Program-made: the position numbers and the translations under genes
DNA from: VRUE01 sp963822295
GTDB lineage: Bacteria > Actinomycetota > Thermoleophilia > Solirubrobacterales > 70-9
Length of the DNA: 64,000 bases
Reading direction: 5' to 3'
Assembly: GCA_963822295.1 (NCBI GenBank)
Contig: CAWGHD010000002.1
Span: 372,001 to 436,000, forward strand
Notes under the pieces: model-generated
The model's input: only the letters and a program-made list of their open reading frames with translations
What the model was told of the DNA's origin: nothing
Databases searched by the model: none
Shown: one piece after another, positions 18,075 through 27,110 of the stretch
Position numbering within the stretch: position 1 is the first letter of the stretch
Layout: the number at the start of each line of letters is the position of its first letter

Positions 18075-18293
18075 ATGGGCAAAGAGGAGAAGATCGAGAT
18101 GGAGGGCGAGATCACCGAGGCCCTCCCCAACACGATGTTCCGCGTCAAACTCGACAACGGGCATGACGTGCTGGGCCACATCTCGGGCAAGATGCGCCGC
18201 CATTACATCCGCATCCTCCCCGGCGACCGCGTGAAGATCGAGCTTTCCCCGTATGACCTCGACCGCGGCCGAATCACCTACCGCTACAAATAG
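18075..18293 (+). CDS. infA: Translation initiation factor IF-1
   Basis: A 72-residue OB-fold protein, exactly the family length, with MEGEITEALPNTMFRV, NGHDVLGHISGKMR and the basic RGRITYRYK end. It sits in the ribosomal A site during initiation. In most bacteria infA lies in the S10-alpha ribosomal cluster before rpmJ; here it is alone between an enoyl-CoA hydratase and a convergent glucosidase. TAGGCT at 18060-18065, nine bases before the ATG, could be its -10 box. The stop codon is part of the stem of the convergent hairpin element that follows. Confidence 0.97.
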   Translation: MGKEEKIEMEGEITEALPNTMFRVKLDNGHDVLGHISGKMRRHYIRILPGDRVKIELSPYDLDRGRITYRYK

Positions 18294-18364
18294 TCCGCTG
18301 GCGGCGTCCTCGGTCGCTCGCGTGCAGAGCACGCCACGCTCCCTGCGTCCTTGCCAGCGAACTA
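18291..18364. repeat. Dispersed palindromic intergenic element, copy 1
   Basis: Outer arms 18291-18302 and 18353-18364 pair over 12 positions with one mismatch. Inside is a 49-base core (18304-18352) that recurs at 24555-24603 with a single difference and in diverged form near 30.6 kb. A central GCGTGC/GCACGC stem lies inside. The element separates two convergent genes, and the stop codons of both fall within its outer arms, so it may act as a two-way terminator. Confidence 0.75.
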
Positions 18365-19522
18365 TTCGGGATCAGCCATCTCCCATATGAGGGCCGACCA
18401 GGCGAAGTCGACCGCGCCGAGGCCGGTGCCGTCGCGGGGGTCGTAGTACTCGCGCAGGCCTTCGCGCTCGACCGCGCCGATCAGGCCCGCGGCCAGCGCC
18501 TCGGCCTCCTGGTGGTAGCCGAGCCGGCGCAGCCCGATCCAGGCCAGCCAGGCGGTGTTGATCCAGGTCGGCCCGCGCCAGTAGCGGCGGATCAGGCCGT
18601 GGCCGCCCTCGGGCTCGTATGAGGGCTCCGAGGCGGCGACCGAGGGCGGCGCCACCGGGGTCAGGAACTCGGCCGGGTCGAGCAGGTGCTCCTCGACCAG
18701 CCGCCGGCCGATCTCATCGGGCAGGTCCGGCAGGGCGAGAGGGGCGAGCGCGGCGCAGGTGAGCACGGGCGGGCGGTCGCCGCCGGGGGCGATCTCGTCG
18801 AGGAAGGCGCCGCTGCGCTCGTCCCAGAGCCGCTCGACCAGCGCCGGGGTCGCCGAGGGCCGTCCCATCGCCAGCAGCGAGAGCGACCAGAGCGTGTTGA
18901 CGACGACCTCGCATAGGACGGGGCCGCCGCGGTCGCGGACCCGGCGCGCGTCCCAGCCCAGCCTCCGGTTGCGGCCGACGAGCAGCGGGAAGCCGATCCG
19001 CGAGTTCGCCCGCCAGCCCCAGACGGGGTCGAACTTGGGCGAGGCGTCGAGCCCCGACTCGTCGGGCTGGACGATCCAGAGCAGCCCGTCGCCCTCGAGG
19101 TCGCGTTCGGCGGCGAGCCAGTCCATGTGGGCGGCGATCCGCGGCTCCCCGGCCGGGTCGCCGACCGCGATCCGCCAGGCCCAGGCGAGCAGCGGCGGCT
19201 GGATCGTCTCGGTCTGGAAGGAACTGCGCGAGGAGACGTTGTAGAAGGGCAGCCGGCTCCAGGTCACCTTGCGGTCCCAGAAGATCGTGTGGCCGATGAA
19301 GCCGTCCCCGCGCTGCGCCGCGAGCAGGCTCTCGAGCTCCGCCCTGGCGCGCCCGGGCTCTATTCGCCGCCAGACGATCGCGGCGAAGCAGGAGTCCCAG
19401 TACCACTGCCAGGGATAGCGGCCGGGGCTGGGGCGGGTGTAGGCGAACGGCAGCCCGTCGCGGTCGCCCTCCAGCCAGTTCTGGCGCAGCACGCGCCCGG
19501 CGATCTCGACGGCGCCGCTCAC
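18362..19522 (-). CDS. GH63/MGH1-like glucosidase
   Basis: A 386-residue protein without a signal peptide that matches the (alpha/alpha)6-barrel glycosidase family including mannosylglycerate/glucosylglycerate hydrolases and GH63 glucosidases. YPWQWYWDSCFAAIVWRRIE near residue 35 would hold the catalytic Asp, and GLIRRYWRGPTWINTAWLAW near 315 is the typical second motif. Substrates in this family include trehalose, glucosylglycerate and mannosylglycerate; which one applies here is unknown. The GTG start overlaps the upstream permease stop as GTGA, making it the last gene of a leftward operon. Confidence 0.8.
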   Translation of the reverse strand: MSGAVEIAGRVLRQNWLEGDRDGLPFAYTRPSPGRYPWQWYWDSCFAAIVWRRIEPGRARAELESLLAAQRGDGFIGHTIFWDRKVTWSRLPFYNVSSRSSFQTETIQPPLLAWAWRIAVGDPAGEPRIAAHMDWLAAERDLEGDGLLWIVQPDESGLDASPKFDPVWGWRANSRIGFPLLVGRNRRLGWDARRVRDRGGPVLCEVVVNTLWSLSLLAMGRPSATPALVERLWDERSGAFLDEIAPGGDRPPVLTCAALAPLALPDLPDEIGRRLVEEHLLDPAEFLTPVAPPSVAASEPSYEPEGGHGLIRRYWRGPTWINTAWLAWIGLRRLGYHQEAEALAAGLIGAVEREGLREYYDPRDGTGLGAVDFAWSALIWEMADPE

Positions 19523-20310
19523 ACCCCGGTGCGGCGCATCTGGCGCAGGGACAGCGCGCCGAGGACGAGCAGCAGGCCCGCCAGGGCAACGATCCCGGGC
19601 CAGGTCCCGGCCCAGTCGACCTCGCCGATGAATCCCTGCCGCGCCGCTTCCACCACTTCGGTCACCGGGTTCACCTCGGCGACCTCCTGGAGCCAGCCCT
19701 GGAGCAGCGCCAGCGGCGCATAGGCGGTGGTCGTCAGGATCGCGGCCATCACCCCGGCCTGCATCAGCGGCGCCGCCGACTGGGTCTTGAAGCGCAGGGC
19801 GAGGAAGCACCCCCAGCAGGCGGCGACCGCGGCCATGCCGATGACCATCGCGTAGGTGACCGCCAGCCCGTCGATCCCGGGCCAGCCGGCGCCGAGCGGC
19901 AGCGCCACCGCGAGGACGAAGGTGGCGGGCAGCAGCGCCCGGGTGCTCGCCCCGATCACGGTGCCCGCGAGCAGGACCCAGCGGGGGGCGGGGGAGACCA
20001 GCAGGCGGTCGAGCCAGCCGCGCTCGATGTCGCGGGCGAGGTTGACCCCGGCCGCCGCCCCGGTGAAGCCCGCTCCCTGGAGCATGCTGATCGGGATGAT
20101 GAAGCTCTCGTAGGTGCCGGTGGTGAACCCGCGCAGCTCGGTCAGCGCTCCGAAGACCCCGTTCAACCCGAGGAAGAAGATCGTCGGCGCCAGCACGCCG
20201 GGAATCGCCGCCCCCGGGACCCTCGCCAGCTCGTTGCCGGAGCGCGACATCAGAGCGCCGATCGTCGCCAGGTTGGAGCGCCACTGCGAGATCCCGAGCG
20301 TCGCCTCCAT
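19519..20310 (-). CDS. ABC-2 type exporter permease
   Basis: A 263-residue membrane protein with about six membrane segments and an ABC-2 pattern (RDIERGWLDRLLVSPAPRWVLLAG, then EVNPVTEVVEAARQG near the end, which matches the family ...NPLTxxxEAxR... motif). It pairs with the neighbouring permease to form the membrane pore of a DrrAB-like exporter driven by the ATPase encoded upstream. It overlaps the glucosidase start by four bases and the upstream permease by one base, so these genes are translationally coupled. Confidence 0.88.
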   Translation of the reverse strand: MEATLGISQWRSNLATIGALMSRSGNELARVPGAAIPGVLAPTIFFLGLNGVFGALTELRGFTTGTYESFIIPISMLQGAGFTGAAAGVNLARDIERGWLDRLLVSPAPRWVLLAGTVIGASTRALLPATFVLAVALPLGAGWPGIDGLAVTYAMVIGMAAVAACWGCFLALRFKTQSAAPLMQAGVMAAILTTTAYAPLALLQGWLQEVAEVNPVTEVVEAARQGFIGEVDWAGTWPGIVALAGLLLVLGALSLRQMRRTGV

Positions 20311-21091
20311 CAGCCGACCCTCAGCCTGTGGCGCAGGGCACGGGCGCTGAGGAAGAGGCCGAGCACGAAGATCCCGAGGGTCGTCAGCGCGGCGGCCAGC
20401 ACCTCGGAGGCGTCGATGTCGGAGATGATCGGGTTGCGGACGCCTTCGACGATGACGCTGAACGGGTTGTACTCGGCGATCGTCTTCGCCGGCTCGATCA
20501 TCAGGTCGAGCGGGAAGAAGGCCGAGGAGACGAAGAGGACGACGAGCACGAGGGGGAAGAGGCCCTGGACCACGCTGGCGCTGCCGGTGCGCAGCGCGAT
20601 CGCCGCCCCGATGCCGCCGACGGACAGCGCGGCGCCCGTGACCAGGGCGATCGCGATCAGGGCGCCGGCGACGCCGCTCTCGATCTCGGCGCCGAAGATC
20701 AGCCCGATGGCGAGGAACCAGAGCGCCGCGAACAGCCCCAGGGCGCCGGTTCCGGCCAGCCGCCCGAGGACGATGGTGAAGCGGGAGATCGGCGCCGCGA
20801 AGAGCCGGTCGGTGAAGCCCATCTCGATGTCGACCGCGAGGGCGATGCCGCCGCTGTTCCCGGCCAGCATCAGCGACTGCATCATCGCCCCGGCCAGCAT
20901 GAACTGGAGGAAGCTCTGCACCTGCGGGAAGCCGGGAAGGTCGACAGCGCCGCCGGCTCCGCCGGTCTGGATCGCCAGCAGGATCGTCGGGAAGACGACG
21001 ATCGGCGCCATCAGCTGCGGGCGGCGGAAGGTCTGGCGGATCGAGCGCAGGCCGAGGGCGTTGACGACCCGCACGTTGGCGCGGAGCCGGC

Positions 21092-21095
<4 letters not shown>
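20310..21095 (-). CDS. ABC-2 type exporter permease
   Basis: A 261-residue permease paralogous to its downstream neighbour. It has about six membrane segments, DIEMGFTDRLFAAPISRFTIVLG in the first half and a closing EYNPFSVIVEGVRNPI motif typical of ABC-2 exporters. Together the two permeases suggest a heterodimeric pore. It overlaps the ATPase gene by four bases (ATGA). The substrate of the exporter is not evident; DrrAB relatives move hydrophobic drugs, lipids or glycolipids. Confidence 0.88.
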
Positions 21096-22062
<967 letters not shown>

Positions 22063-22063
<1 letters not shown>

Positions 22064-23430
22064 CAGGCCTCGGTCTGCTCGGCGGCGATCGGCGGCGACC
22101 CCTCGACCCAGCGCCGCCCGTTGGCGCGCTCCAGCGCCTCGGCGGCGTCGAGCAGGAGATCGTCGCGACCCCAGCCGCCCTGCAGCTGGAGGGCGATCGG
22201 CATCGAGTCCCCGCTGAGGCCGACCGGCACGGTGACCGCCGGAACGCCGGTCAGGTTGGCCAGCCCCGCCCCGCGCACGTTGGCCTGGTCCGCCGTAATC
22301 GTCCCCGAGGGGAGCTCGACCAGCGGCGCCTCGAGCGGCGGGGCGACGGCCGGCACGGTCGGCCAGGCGAGCACGTCCACCTGCTCGAAGAGCGCGGCGA
22401 GGCGACGGCGCATCACGGTGCGCACCTGCTCCGCCTTGACCGCCGCGGCCGCCGGCATCAGCATCCGGTACTTGGCGAAGCCGCGGTAGACCGGGGTGAC
22501 CTCCGGGGAGAGGCGGTTGAGCCGCTCCGGGGGCACGCCGTGCATGCTCTCGGCGTTGGCGATCAGAACCGCCGCCAGCGAAGATGCCTCGAGGTCGGCG
22601 AGCTCGACCTCGATGACCTCGCCGCCGGTCTCGGCGCGCAGCTCCTCGATCGCGGCCTCGCAGGCCTCGCGGACCTCGGGGGCGACGTCCTCCGAGACGA
22701 CGTCGCTAACGACCCCGATCCGCAGCCCGCCGGCGTCGCCGGCCTCCAGCTCCTCGCCGCAGAGGGCCGCCGTCAGCAGGCGGGTGTCGGCGGCATCGGC
22801 GCAGAGCGGGCCGGAGACGATCATCGAGGTCACCCCGTCCATGTGGTGGCCGGCCATCGCCGCGCGCCCGAAGGTCGGCTTCAGGCCGGTCAGCCCGCAG
22901 TAGGCGGCGGGGAAGCGGATCGAGCCGATCCCGTCGGCGCCGACGGCGCCGCCGACGAGCCGCGCCGCGACGGCCGCGCCCGGCCCGCTCGAGGAGCCGC
23001 CCGGGCAGCGCTCCGTGTTCCACGGATTGCGGGCGGGGCCGTAGACGGAGACGTTGCCGGTGCTGCTCGCGCCCGCCTCGTGCATGTTCGCGACCCCGAC
23101 GATCACCGCGCCCGCGTCGCGCAGGGCACTGTGGGGCCCCGACTCTCCGGGCTCGCCCGGCAGCAGCATCTCCGCCATGCCGAAGCGCTCGGCCCGCCAG
23201 GGGAGCGGCCACTCGTCCTTGACCACGACCGGGACGCCGCGCAGCGCCCCGGGAGGGGCGGCCGCGAGCATCTCCCGCGACCGCTCCGGGAAGGTCTCGA
23301 CCACGGCGTTGACGGCGGGGTTCCGCTCCTCGATCCGGGCCAGCGTGGCGTCCAGGAGCTCGCCCGCGTCGAGCTCGCCGGAGGCGATCGCGGCGGCCTG
23401 CTCGCGAAGCGGGAGGTCGAGCGCGCTCAT
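22063..23430 (-). CDS. Amidase-signature family hydrolase
   Basis: A 455-residue amidase of the AS family. The Ser-cisSer-Lys triad is visible: Lys in GVPVVVKDEW, the cis-Ser in GGSSSGPGAAVAA and the nucleophile in GADGIGSIRFPAAYCG. Such enzymes hydrolyse amides, carbamoyl groups or, as GatA, glutaminyl-tRNA substrates; the absence of gatB nearby and the lone small partner argue for a small-molecule amidase. It overlaps its small upstream partner by four bases (ATGA) and the ABC ATPase by one base. Confidence 0.9.
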
Positions 23431-23630
23431 CGGGCCGGCGCCCGCGAGAGATCCGCCGCGGGCTCGGGCGCGTCGTCGCCGAGGTCGAGGGCGAGCAGGC
23501 CGACGATCCCCGGCCAGAACAGCCCGTGGGCCGCCTCGATCACCGCCATCTCGACCTCGTCGGCCTCGATGCCGAGAGATGCGAGGCCTCCGGCGAGGAA
23601 ATCGTCTGCGCGCTCCGCCGAATGGTCCAT
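23427..23630 (-). CDS. GatC/AtzG-like small amidase partner
   Basis: A protein of 67 residues (71 if the GTG at 23642 is used) upstream of and overlapping the amidase gene. The order of helices and the ending LLALDLGDDAPEPAADLSRAPAR-like pattern (a Leu-rich helix, then LDLGD.xEPA and a short Pro/Arg tail) recall GatC and the AtzG/DUF4089 family, small proteins that wrap around AS-family amidases. Assignment rests on this pattern and on position, so it is tentative. It is the first gene of the six-gene leftward operon. Confidence 0.55.
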   Translation of the reverse strand: MDHSAERADDFLAGGLASLGIEADEVEMAVIEAAHGLFWPGIVGLLALDLGDDAPEPAADLSRAPAR

Positions 23631-23727
23631 CTCGGCTGGCACCCTACACAGCGCGTCCTGGCCGGGATCGTGCAATCCGGGCAGGCAGGGGGCATTCCGG
23701 CGGCGGCGAATGCAGAATCCCTGCCGA

Positions 23728-23750
23728 AACCCCTGTAGAACACAGGGGTT
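23728..23750. promoter_or_regulatory. Perfect 9-bp inverted repeat in a divergent promoter region
   Basis: AACCCCTGT (23728-23736) and ACAGGGGTT (23742-23750) are exact reverse complements around AGAAC. The repeat lies 14 bases before the ATG of the secreted protein and about 100 bases from the start of the divergent amidase operon, a good position for a dimeric repressor site controlling either side. Confidence 0.45.
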
Positions 23751-23763
23751 CCAGGTTCCGACA

Positions 23764-24528
23764 ATGCTTGAAACAGCGAAAAACCGACCCGATGGGGCAC
23801 GGCTGCGGATCGCGGCGGCCCTCGCCTGCCTGCTCGCCGGCCTGGCCGTCGTCGCCTGGCCCGGGAACGCCGGCTCGGCGCCGCTGCGGGTGATCGTCCT
23901 CGGCCAGACCGCGACCACGCCGCCGCCGTCCTGCCCCGGGAAAATCGTCGCCGGGGTCGAGGTCATCCCCTGCCGGGTCGAGGGCCACGTCAGCGGGTAC
24001 CAGGCGATGGCCGGTGGGGTGCCCCGGCCCTTCGAGGCCCCGTTCGACGGCAAGGTCGTCTCCTGGTCGATAACCCTCGCCCGCCCCTCCAAGAAAGAGT
24101 CCGACACGACCAGCGACGAGATCGGCTTCTTCAACGACTTCCTCGGCAGGCCCTCGGAAGCCCGGATCGGGATCCTGAGGCCGATCGAGGACTCCAAACC
24201 CCCCAAATTCGAGCTCGTGCGCCAGAGCCCGCTGCAGGTCCTCAACTCCTACTTCGGCAGCAGGGTGACCTTCGCGCTCGAGCATCCGCTGACGATCCTC
24301 CGCGGCCACGTCGTCGCCCTCACGATCCCGACCTGGGCGCCGATGTTCGCCTTCAACGTCTCCGGCGACAACACCTGGCGCGGCAGCCGCAAAGAGGACC
24401 ACTGCTCCTCACGCGCCGACATCCAGGGCGGCCACCCGCATCAGGGGGTCGACAAAACCAAGTCGTACGGCTGCTACTACTCGAACGCGCGCCTGCTCTA
24501 CACGGCGACGCTCGTCAAAAAACCCTAG
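23764..24528 (+). CDS. Secreted protein of unknown function
   Basis: A 254-residue exported protein. After a short basic start, a hydrophobic stretch LRIAAALACLLAGLAVVAW gives a signal peptide or anchor. The mature part is beta-rich with motifs such as PFDGKVVSWSITLARP, IGILRP and DNTWRGSR, and Cys residues that could pair (CPGKI, PCRVEG, CSSRAD, YGCYY). I recall similar unnamed proteins in Solirubrobacterales genomes but know no function. It is divergent from the amidase operon, with an inverted repeat in the shared control region, and is followed by copy 2 of the palindromic element. Confidence 0.7.
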   Translation: MLETAKNRPDGARLRIAAALACLLAGLAVVAWPGNAGSAPLRVIVLGQTATTPPPSCPGKIVAGVEVIPCRVEGHVSGYQAMAGGVPRPFEAPFDGKVVSWSITLARPSKKESDTTSDEIGFFNDFLGRPSEARIGILRPIEDSKPPKFELVRQSPLQVLNSYFGSRVTFALEHPLTILRGHVVALTIPTWAPMFAFNVSGDNTWRGSRKEDHCSSRADIQGGHPHQGVDKTKSYGCYYSNARLLYTATLVKKP

Positions 24529-24537
24529 GAAGGTCAT

Positions 24538-24618
24538 CTGACCGGCGCATTTCTGCGTCCTCGGTCGCTCGCGTGCAAAGCACGCCACGCTCCCTGCGTC
24601 CTTGGACTGCTTGGTCAG
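24538..24618. repeat. Dispersed palindromic intergenic element, copy 2
   Basis: The 49-base core at 24555-24603 matches copy 1 (18304-18352) at 48 positions. Here the outer arms are different, CTGACC (24538-24543) with GGTCAG (24613-24618), so pairing is kept although the bases changed. It again lies between two convergent genes, the secreted protein and the zinc-ribbon protein, which fits a shared terminator or a folded mobile element. Confidence 0.75.
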
Positions 24619-24632
24619 GCGGACTTTTGCGG

Positions 24633-24896
24633 CTAAAGAGCTGACTGCCTGAGGCCGCAGTACGAGCAGTCGCTGACGTCCAGCCCGATCAGCTGGTCGC
24701 AGCGGCGGCAGGCGCGGAGGTTGTCCGGCGTGCGGGGGAGCGCCGAGACGGAGGGCGCGAGCGGCAGGACCATCGAGACCGGCTGCATCTCCTCGCCGGT
24801 CTCCCGGTCGACGTAGACGGAGCCCGGCTCGGCGTGGGCGATCGCCTCGCGGCCGGAGGCCGGCGCGCGCATCCTGAAGAGCTGCTTCTCGTTCAC
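24633..24896 (-). CDS. Small zinc-ribbon protein
   Basis: An 87-residue protein whose C-terminal 30 residues hold two Cys pairs, CRRCDQLIG and CSYCGLRQS, a zinc-ribbon spacing. The N-terminal part reads VYVDRETGEEMQPV and resembles small regulatory or ribosome-associated proteins, but I do not recognise a named family. It is convergent with the secreted protein and divergent from the glycosyltransferase gene, whose ATG is 32 bases away from its own start. Confidence 0.65.
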   Translation of the reverse strand: MNEKQLFRMRAPASGREAIAHAEPGSVYVDRETGEEMQPVSMVLPLAPSVSALPRTPDNLRACRRCDQLIGLDVSDCSYCGLRQSAL

Positions 24897-24928
24897 GGCC
24901 GCGAAGACTATTAGCTTGAGCGGAACCG

Positions 24929-26269
24929 ATGCGCGTCCTCATCTTCCACGGCTACATGCTGCGCGGCACCGGCAGCAACATCTACAACGCCAGCCTGGCG
25001 CCGGCGCTCGCCCGCCTCGGCCACGAGGTGCACCTTCTCTGCCAGGACCGCGAGGTGCGGATCGAGGGCGTCGAGGTCCACAACCCCGACATCGGCGGCC
25101 TGCTGCCGGTCTACGTCAAGGACCCCTACGAGGGCTTCGAGGTCAAGGCCTTCCCCGAGATGAGCGAGCGGGAGCTCGACCGCTACCTCGACGCCAACGT
25201 CGCCGCGGTCCGCGCTGTCGCCGAGAAGGCCGGCGGGATCGACGTCGCCCTCGCCAACCACCTCGTCATGGGCCCCGCGATCCTCGCCCGCGCCGACGTC
25301 GCCCCCTTCGCCGCCAAGATCCACGGCTCCGCCCTCGAGTACACCGTCAAGCCCCACTTCGGCCGCTTCGGCCCCTATGCCGAAGAGGGCATGAATGCCG
25401 CCTCCGGCGTCCTCGTCGGCTCCCGCCACACCGCCGAGTCCCTCTGGGCCGCACTGCCGGACATCCCGGATCTGGAGGCCAGGACCCGGTTGGGGCCCCC
25501 GGGAGTCGACGTCGATCTCTTTCGGCCGGGGTCAGACCGCGATCCCGTGGTCGTGTTCGTGGGAAAGTTCATCGTCTCCAAGGGCCTGGACCTGCTTCTG
25601 GCCGCCTGGCCGCTGGTTCGAGCGAGCCATCCGGAGGCGAAGCTGAAGATTGCCGGATACGGCGAGTACGAGGACGGCCTGCGCCGACTGCTTGCCGCGC
25701 TGGACGGCGGCGATCTGGACGATGCTCGGAAGGTGGCTCGACTGGGCCGCGGCCTCGAGGGCGGGGAGGAGAGGCCGCTGCCGATCCTCTCCGAATTCCT
25801 CGCCGACCCACCGAAGGGCTATCTGGAGGCGGCGCGGGGGATGGCCGGGTCGGTCGAGCTGATCGGCCGCCTCGAGCACGACGAGGTCGCGGCGCTGCTG
25901 CCGCGCGCCGAGGCGCTGGTCATGCCCAGCACCTTTCCGGAGGCGTTCGGGATGGTCGCGGTCGAGGCTGCGGCGTGCGGGGCGCTACCGATCTCCGCCG
26001 GCCACTCGGGGATGCTCGAGGTCTCCCGCCAGCTCGACCCGGAGCTCCCCGCGGGCATCGGCCCGCTCACCTCCTTCGCCGTCGAGGAGGGCGCCGTGGA
26101 GGCGATCGCCGACCGCCTCGGCGGCTGGCTGGCGCTGCCGGAGCCCGAGCGCGAAGCGGCTCGCGAGGCGCTCGTCGAGACCGTCCGGCGCCTCTGGAGC
26201 TGGGAGGGCGTGGCCCGCGGAGTGCTCGCCGCGGCGCGGGGCGAGCTTGACCGTCTGCCGCTTGCATAG
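24929..26269 (+). CDS. GT-B glycosyltransferase, family 4-like
   Basis: A 446-residue GT-B enzyme. The N-terminal Rossmann half starts MRVLIFHGYMLRGTGSNIY with the Gly-rich acceptor loop; the C-terminal half has VVVFVGKFIVSKGLDLLL and the family 4 motif ALVMPSTFPEAFGMVAVEAAACG, in which the EAFGMVAVE segment binds the nucleotide sugar. The product is unknown; polysaccharide, glycolipid or a small glycoside are all possible. It stands alone before the oxidase genes, 36 bases upstream of coxB. Confidence 0.9.
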   Translation: MRVLIFHGYMLRGTGSNIYNASLAPALARLGHEVHLLCQDREVRIEGVEVHNPDIGGLLPVYVKDPYEGFEVKAFPEMSERELDRYLDANVAAVRAVAEKAGGIDVALANHLVMGPAILARADVAPFAAKIHGSALEYTVKPHFGRFGPYAEEGMNAASGVLVGSRHTAESLWAALPDIPDLEARTRLGPPGVDVDLFRPGSDRDPVVVFVGKFIVSKGLDLLLAAWPLVRASHPEAKLKIAGYGEYEDGLRRLLAALDGGDLDDARKVARLGRGLEGGEERPLPILSEFLADPPKGYLEAARGMAGSVELIGRLEHDEVAALLPRAEALVMPSTFPEAFGMVAVEAAACGALPISAGHSGMLEVSRQLDPELPAGIGPLTSFAVEEGAVEAIADRLGGWLALPEPEREAAREALVETVRRLWSWEGVARGVLAAARGELDRLPLA

Positions 26270-26305
26270 AATGCGCGCCCCGGGGGCCCGGCCCCTGAAT
26301 TTCGA

Positions 26306-27097
26306 ATGATTGGACGCCTCCCGATAGCGAAGATGTTCGGCGTCACCGTCCTCCTGACGGTGGTGATCTCCGCAGTCATGCTCCAGGTCAACTGGGACGG
26401 CCAGCAGGCCTCGACCGCGGCGCCGAAGATCGACCAGCTGCTCGACGTGATGATCGTGCTTTCGTCCTTTGTCTTCTCGCTGGTGATGGTGATGCTGTTC
26501 TACGCGCTCTGGAAGTTCAAGGTCAAGCCGGGCGACGAGTCCGACGGTGAGCCGATCCACGGCAACACCAGGCTCGAGATCGCCTGGACCGTGATCCCGA
26601 CGATCATCGTCCTCTTCGGCGCCGCCTACAGTTGGATCGTCCTCGACGAAATCGAAGCCAAGGAGAAGGACTCGCTGCGGGTCGACGTCTTCGCCCAGCA
26701 GTTCGCCTGGAGCTTCGGCTACCCGGGCAAGGGCAACGTCTGGACGGAGGGCGAGCTGCACGTGCCGGTCGACCGCCAGGTCGAGTTCAAGCTTCACGGC
26801 ATGGACGTGATCCACTCGTTCTGGGTGCCGGAGTGGCGGATCAAGAAAGACGCCGTCCCCGGGATCACGACGACGGCGACGGTGACCCCCAACAAGGAGG
26901 GCACCTACCAGCTGATCTGCACCGAGCTCTGCGGCTTCGGCCACTCGACGATGCGGGCGCTGGTCGTGGTCGAGTCGCCCGCCGAGTTCCGCAAATGGGT
27001 CGGCGAACTGGAGACGGAAATGCCCCCGTCCTATCTGAACGCGATCTCCGGCGACCCGGAGAGGGACGCGATTCCCGTCGGGCCGGGCGGGGCATAA
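26306..27097 (+). CDS. coxB: Cytochrome c oxidase subunit II, canonical
   Basis: A 263-residue subunit that takes electrons from cytochrome c. Two membrane segments lie near residues 10-28 and 48-70, and the second half is the cupredoxin domain outside the membrane. All CuA ligands are present: His in DVIHSFWVPEW, then CTELCGFGHSTM (Cys, backbone Glu, Cys, His, Met). FAQQFAWSFGYPG is the aromatic electron-entry patch. There is no fused cytochrome c domain, so the nearby diheme cytochrome could be the donor. It starts the coxB-coxA-USP-coxC cluster. Confidence 0.96.
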   Translation: MIGRLPIAKMFGVTVLLTVVISAVMLQVNWDGQQASTAAPKIDQLLDVMIVLSSFVFSLVMVMLFYALWKFKVKPGDESDGEPIHGNTRLEIAWTVIPTIIVLFGAAYSWIVLDEIEAKEKDSLRVDVFAQQFAWSFGYPGKGNVWTEGELHVPVDRQVEFKLHGMDVIHSFWVPEWRIKKDAVPGITTTATVTPNKEGTYQLICTELCGFGHSTMRALVVVESPAEFRKWVGELETEMPPSYLNAISGDPERDAIPVGPGGA

Positions 27098-27110
27098 TGG
27101 TTTCCCTCTG

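Noticed and set aside
26275..26300. A terminator between the glycosyltransferase and coxB
   Set aside because: The GGGGC/GCCCC match is only five base pairs in a G/C run and no T-run follows.
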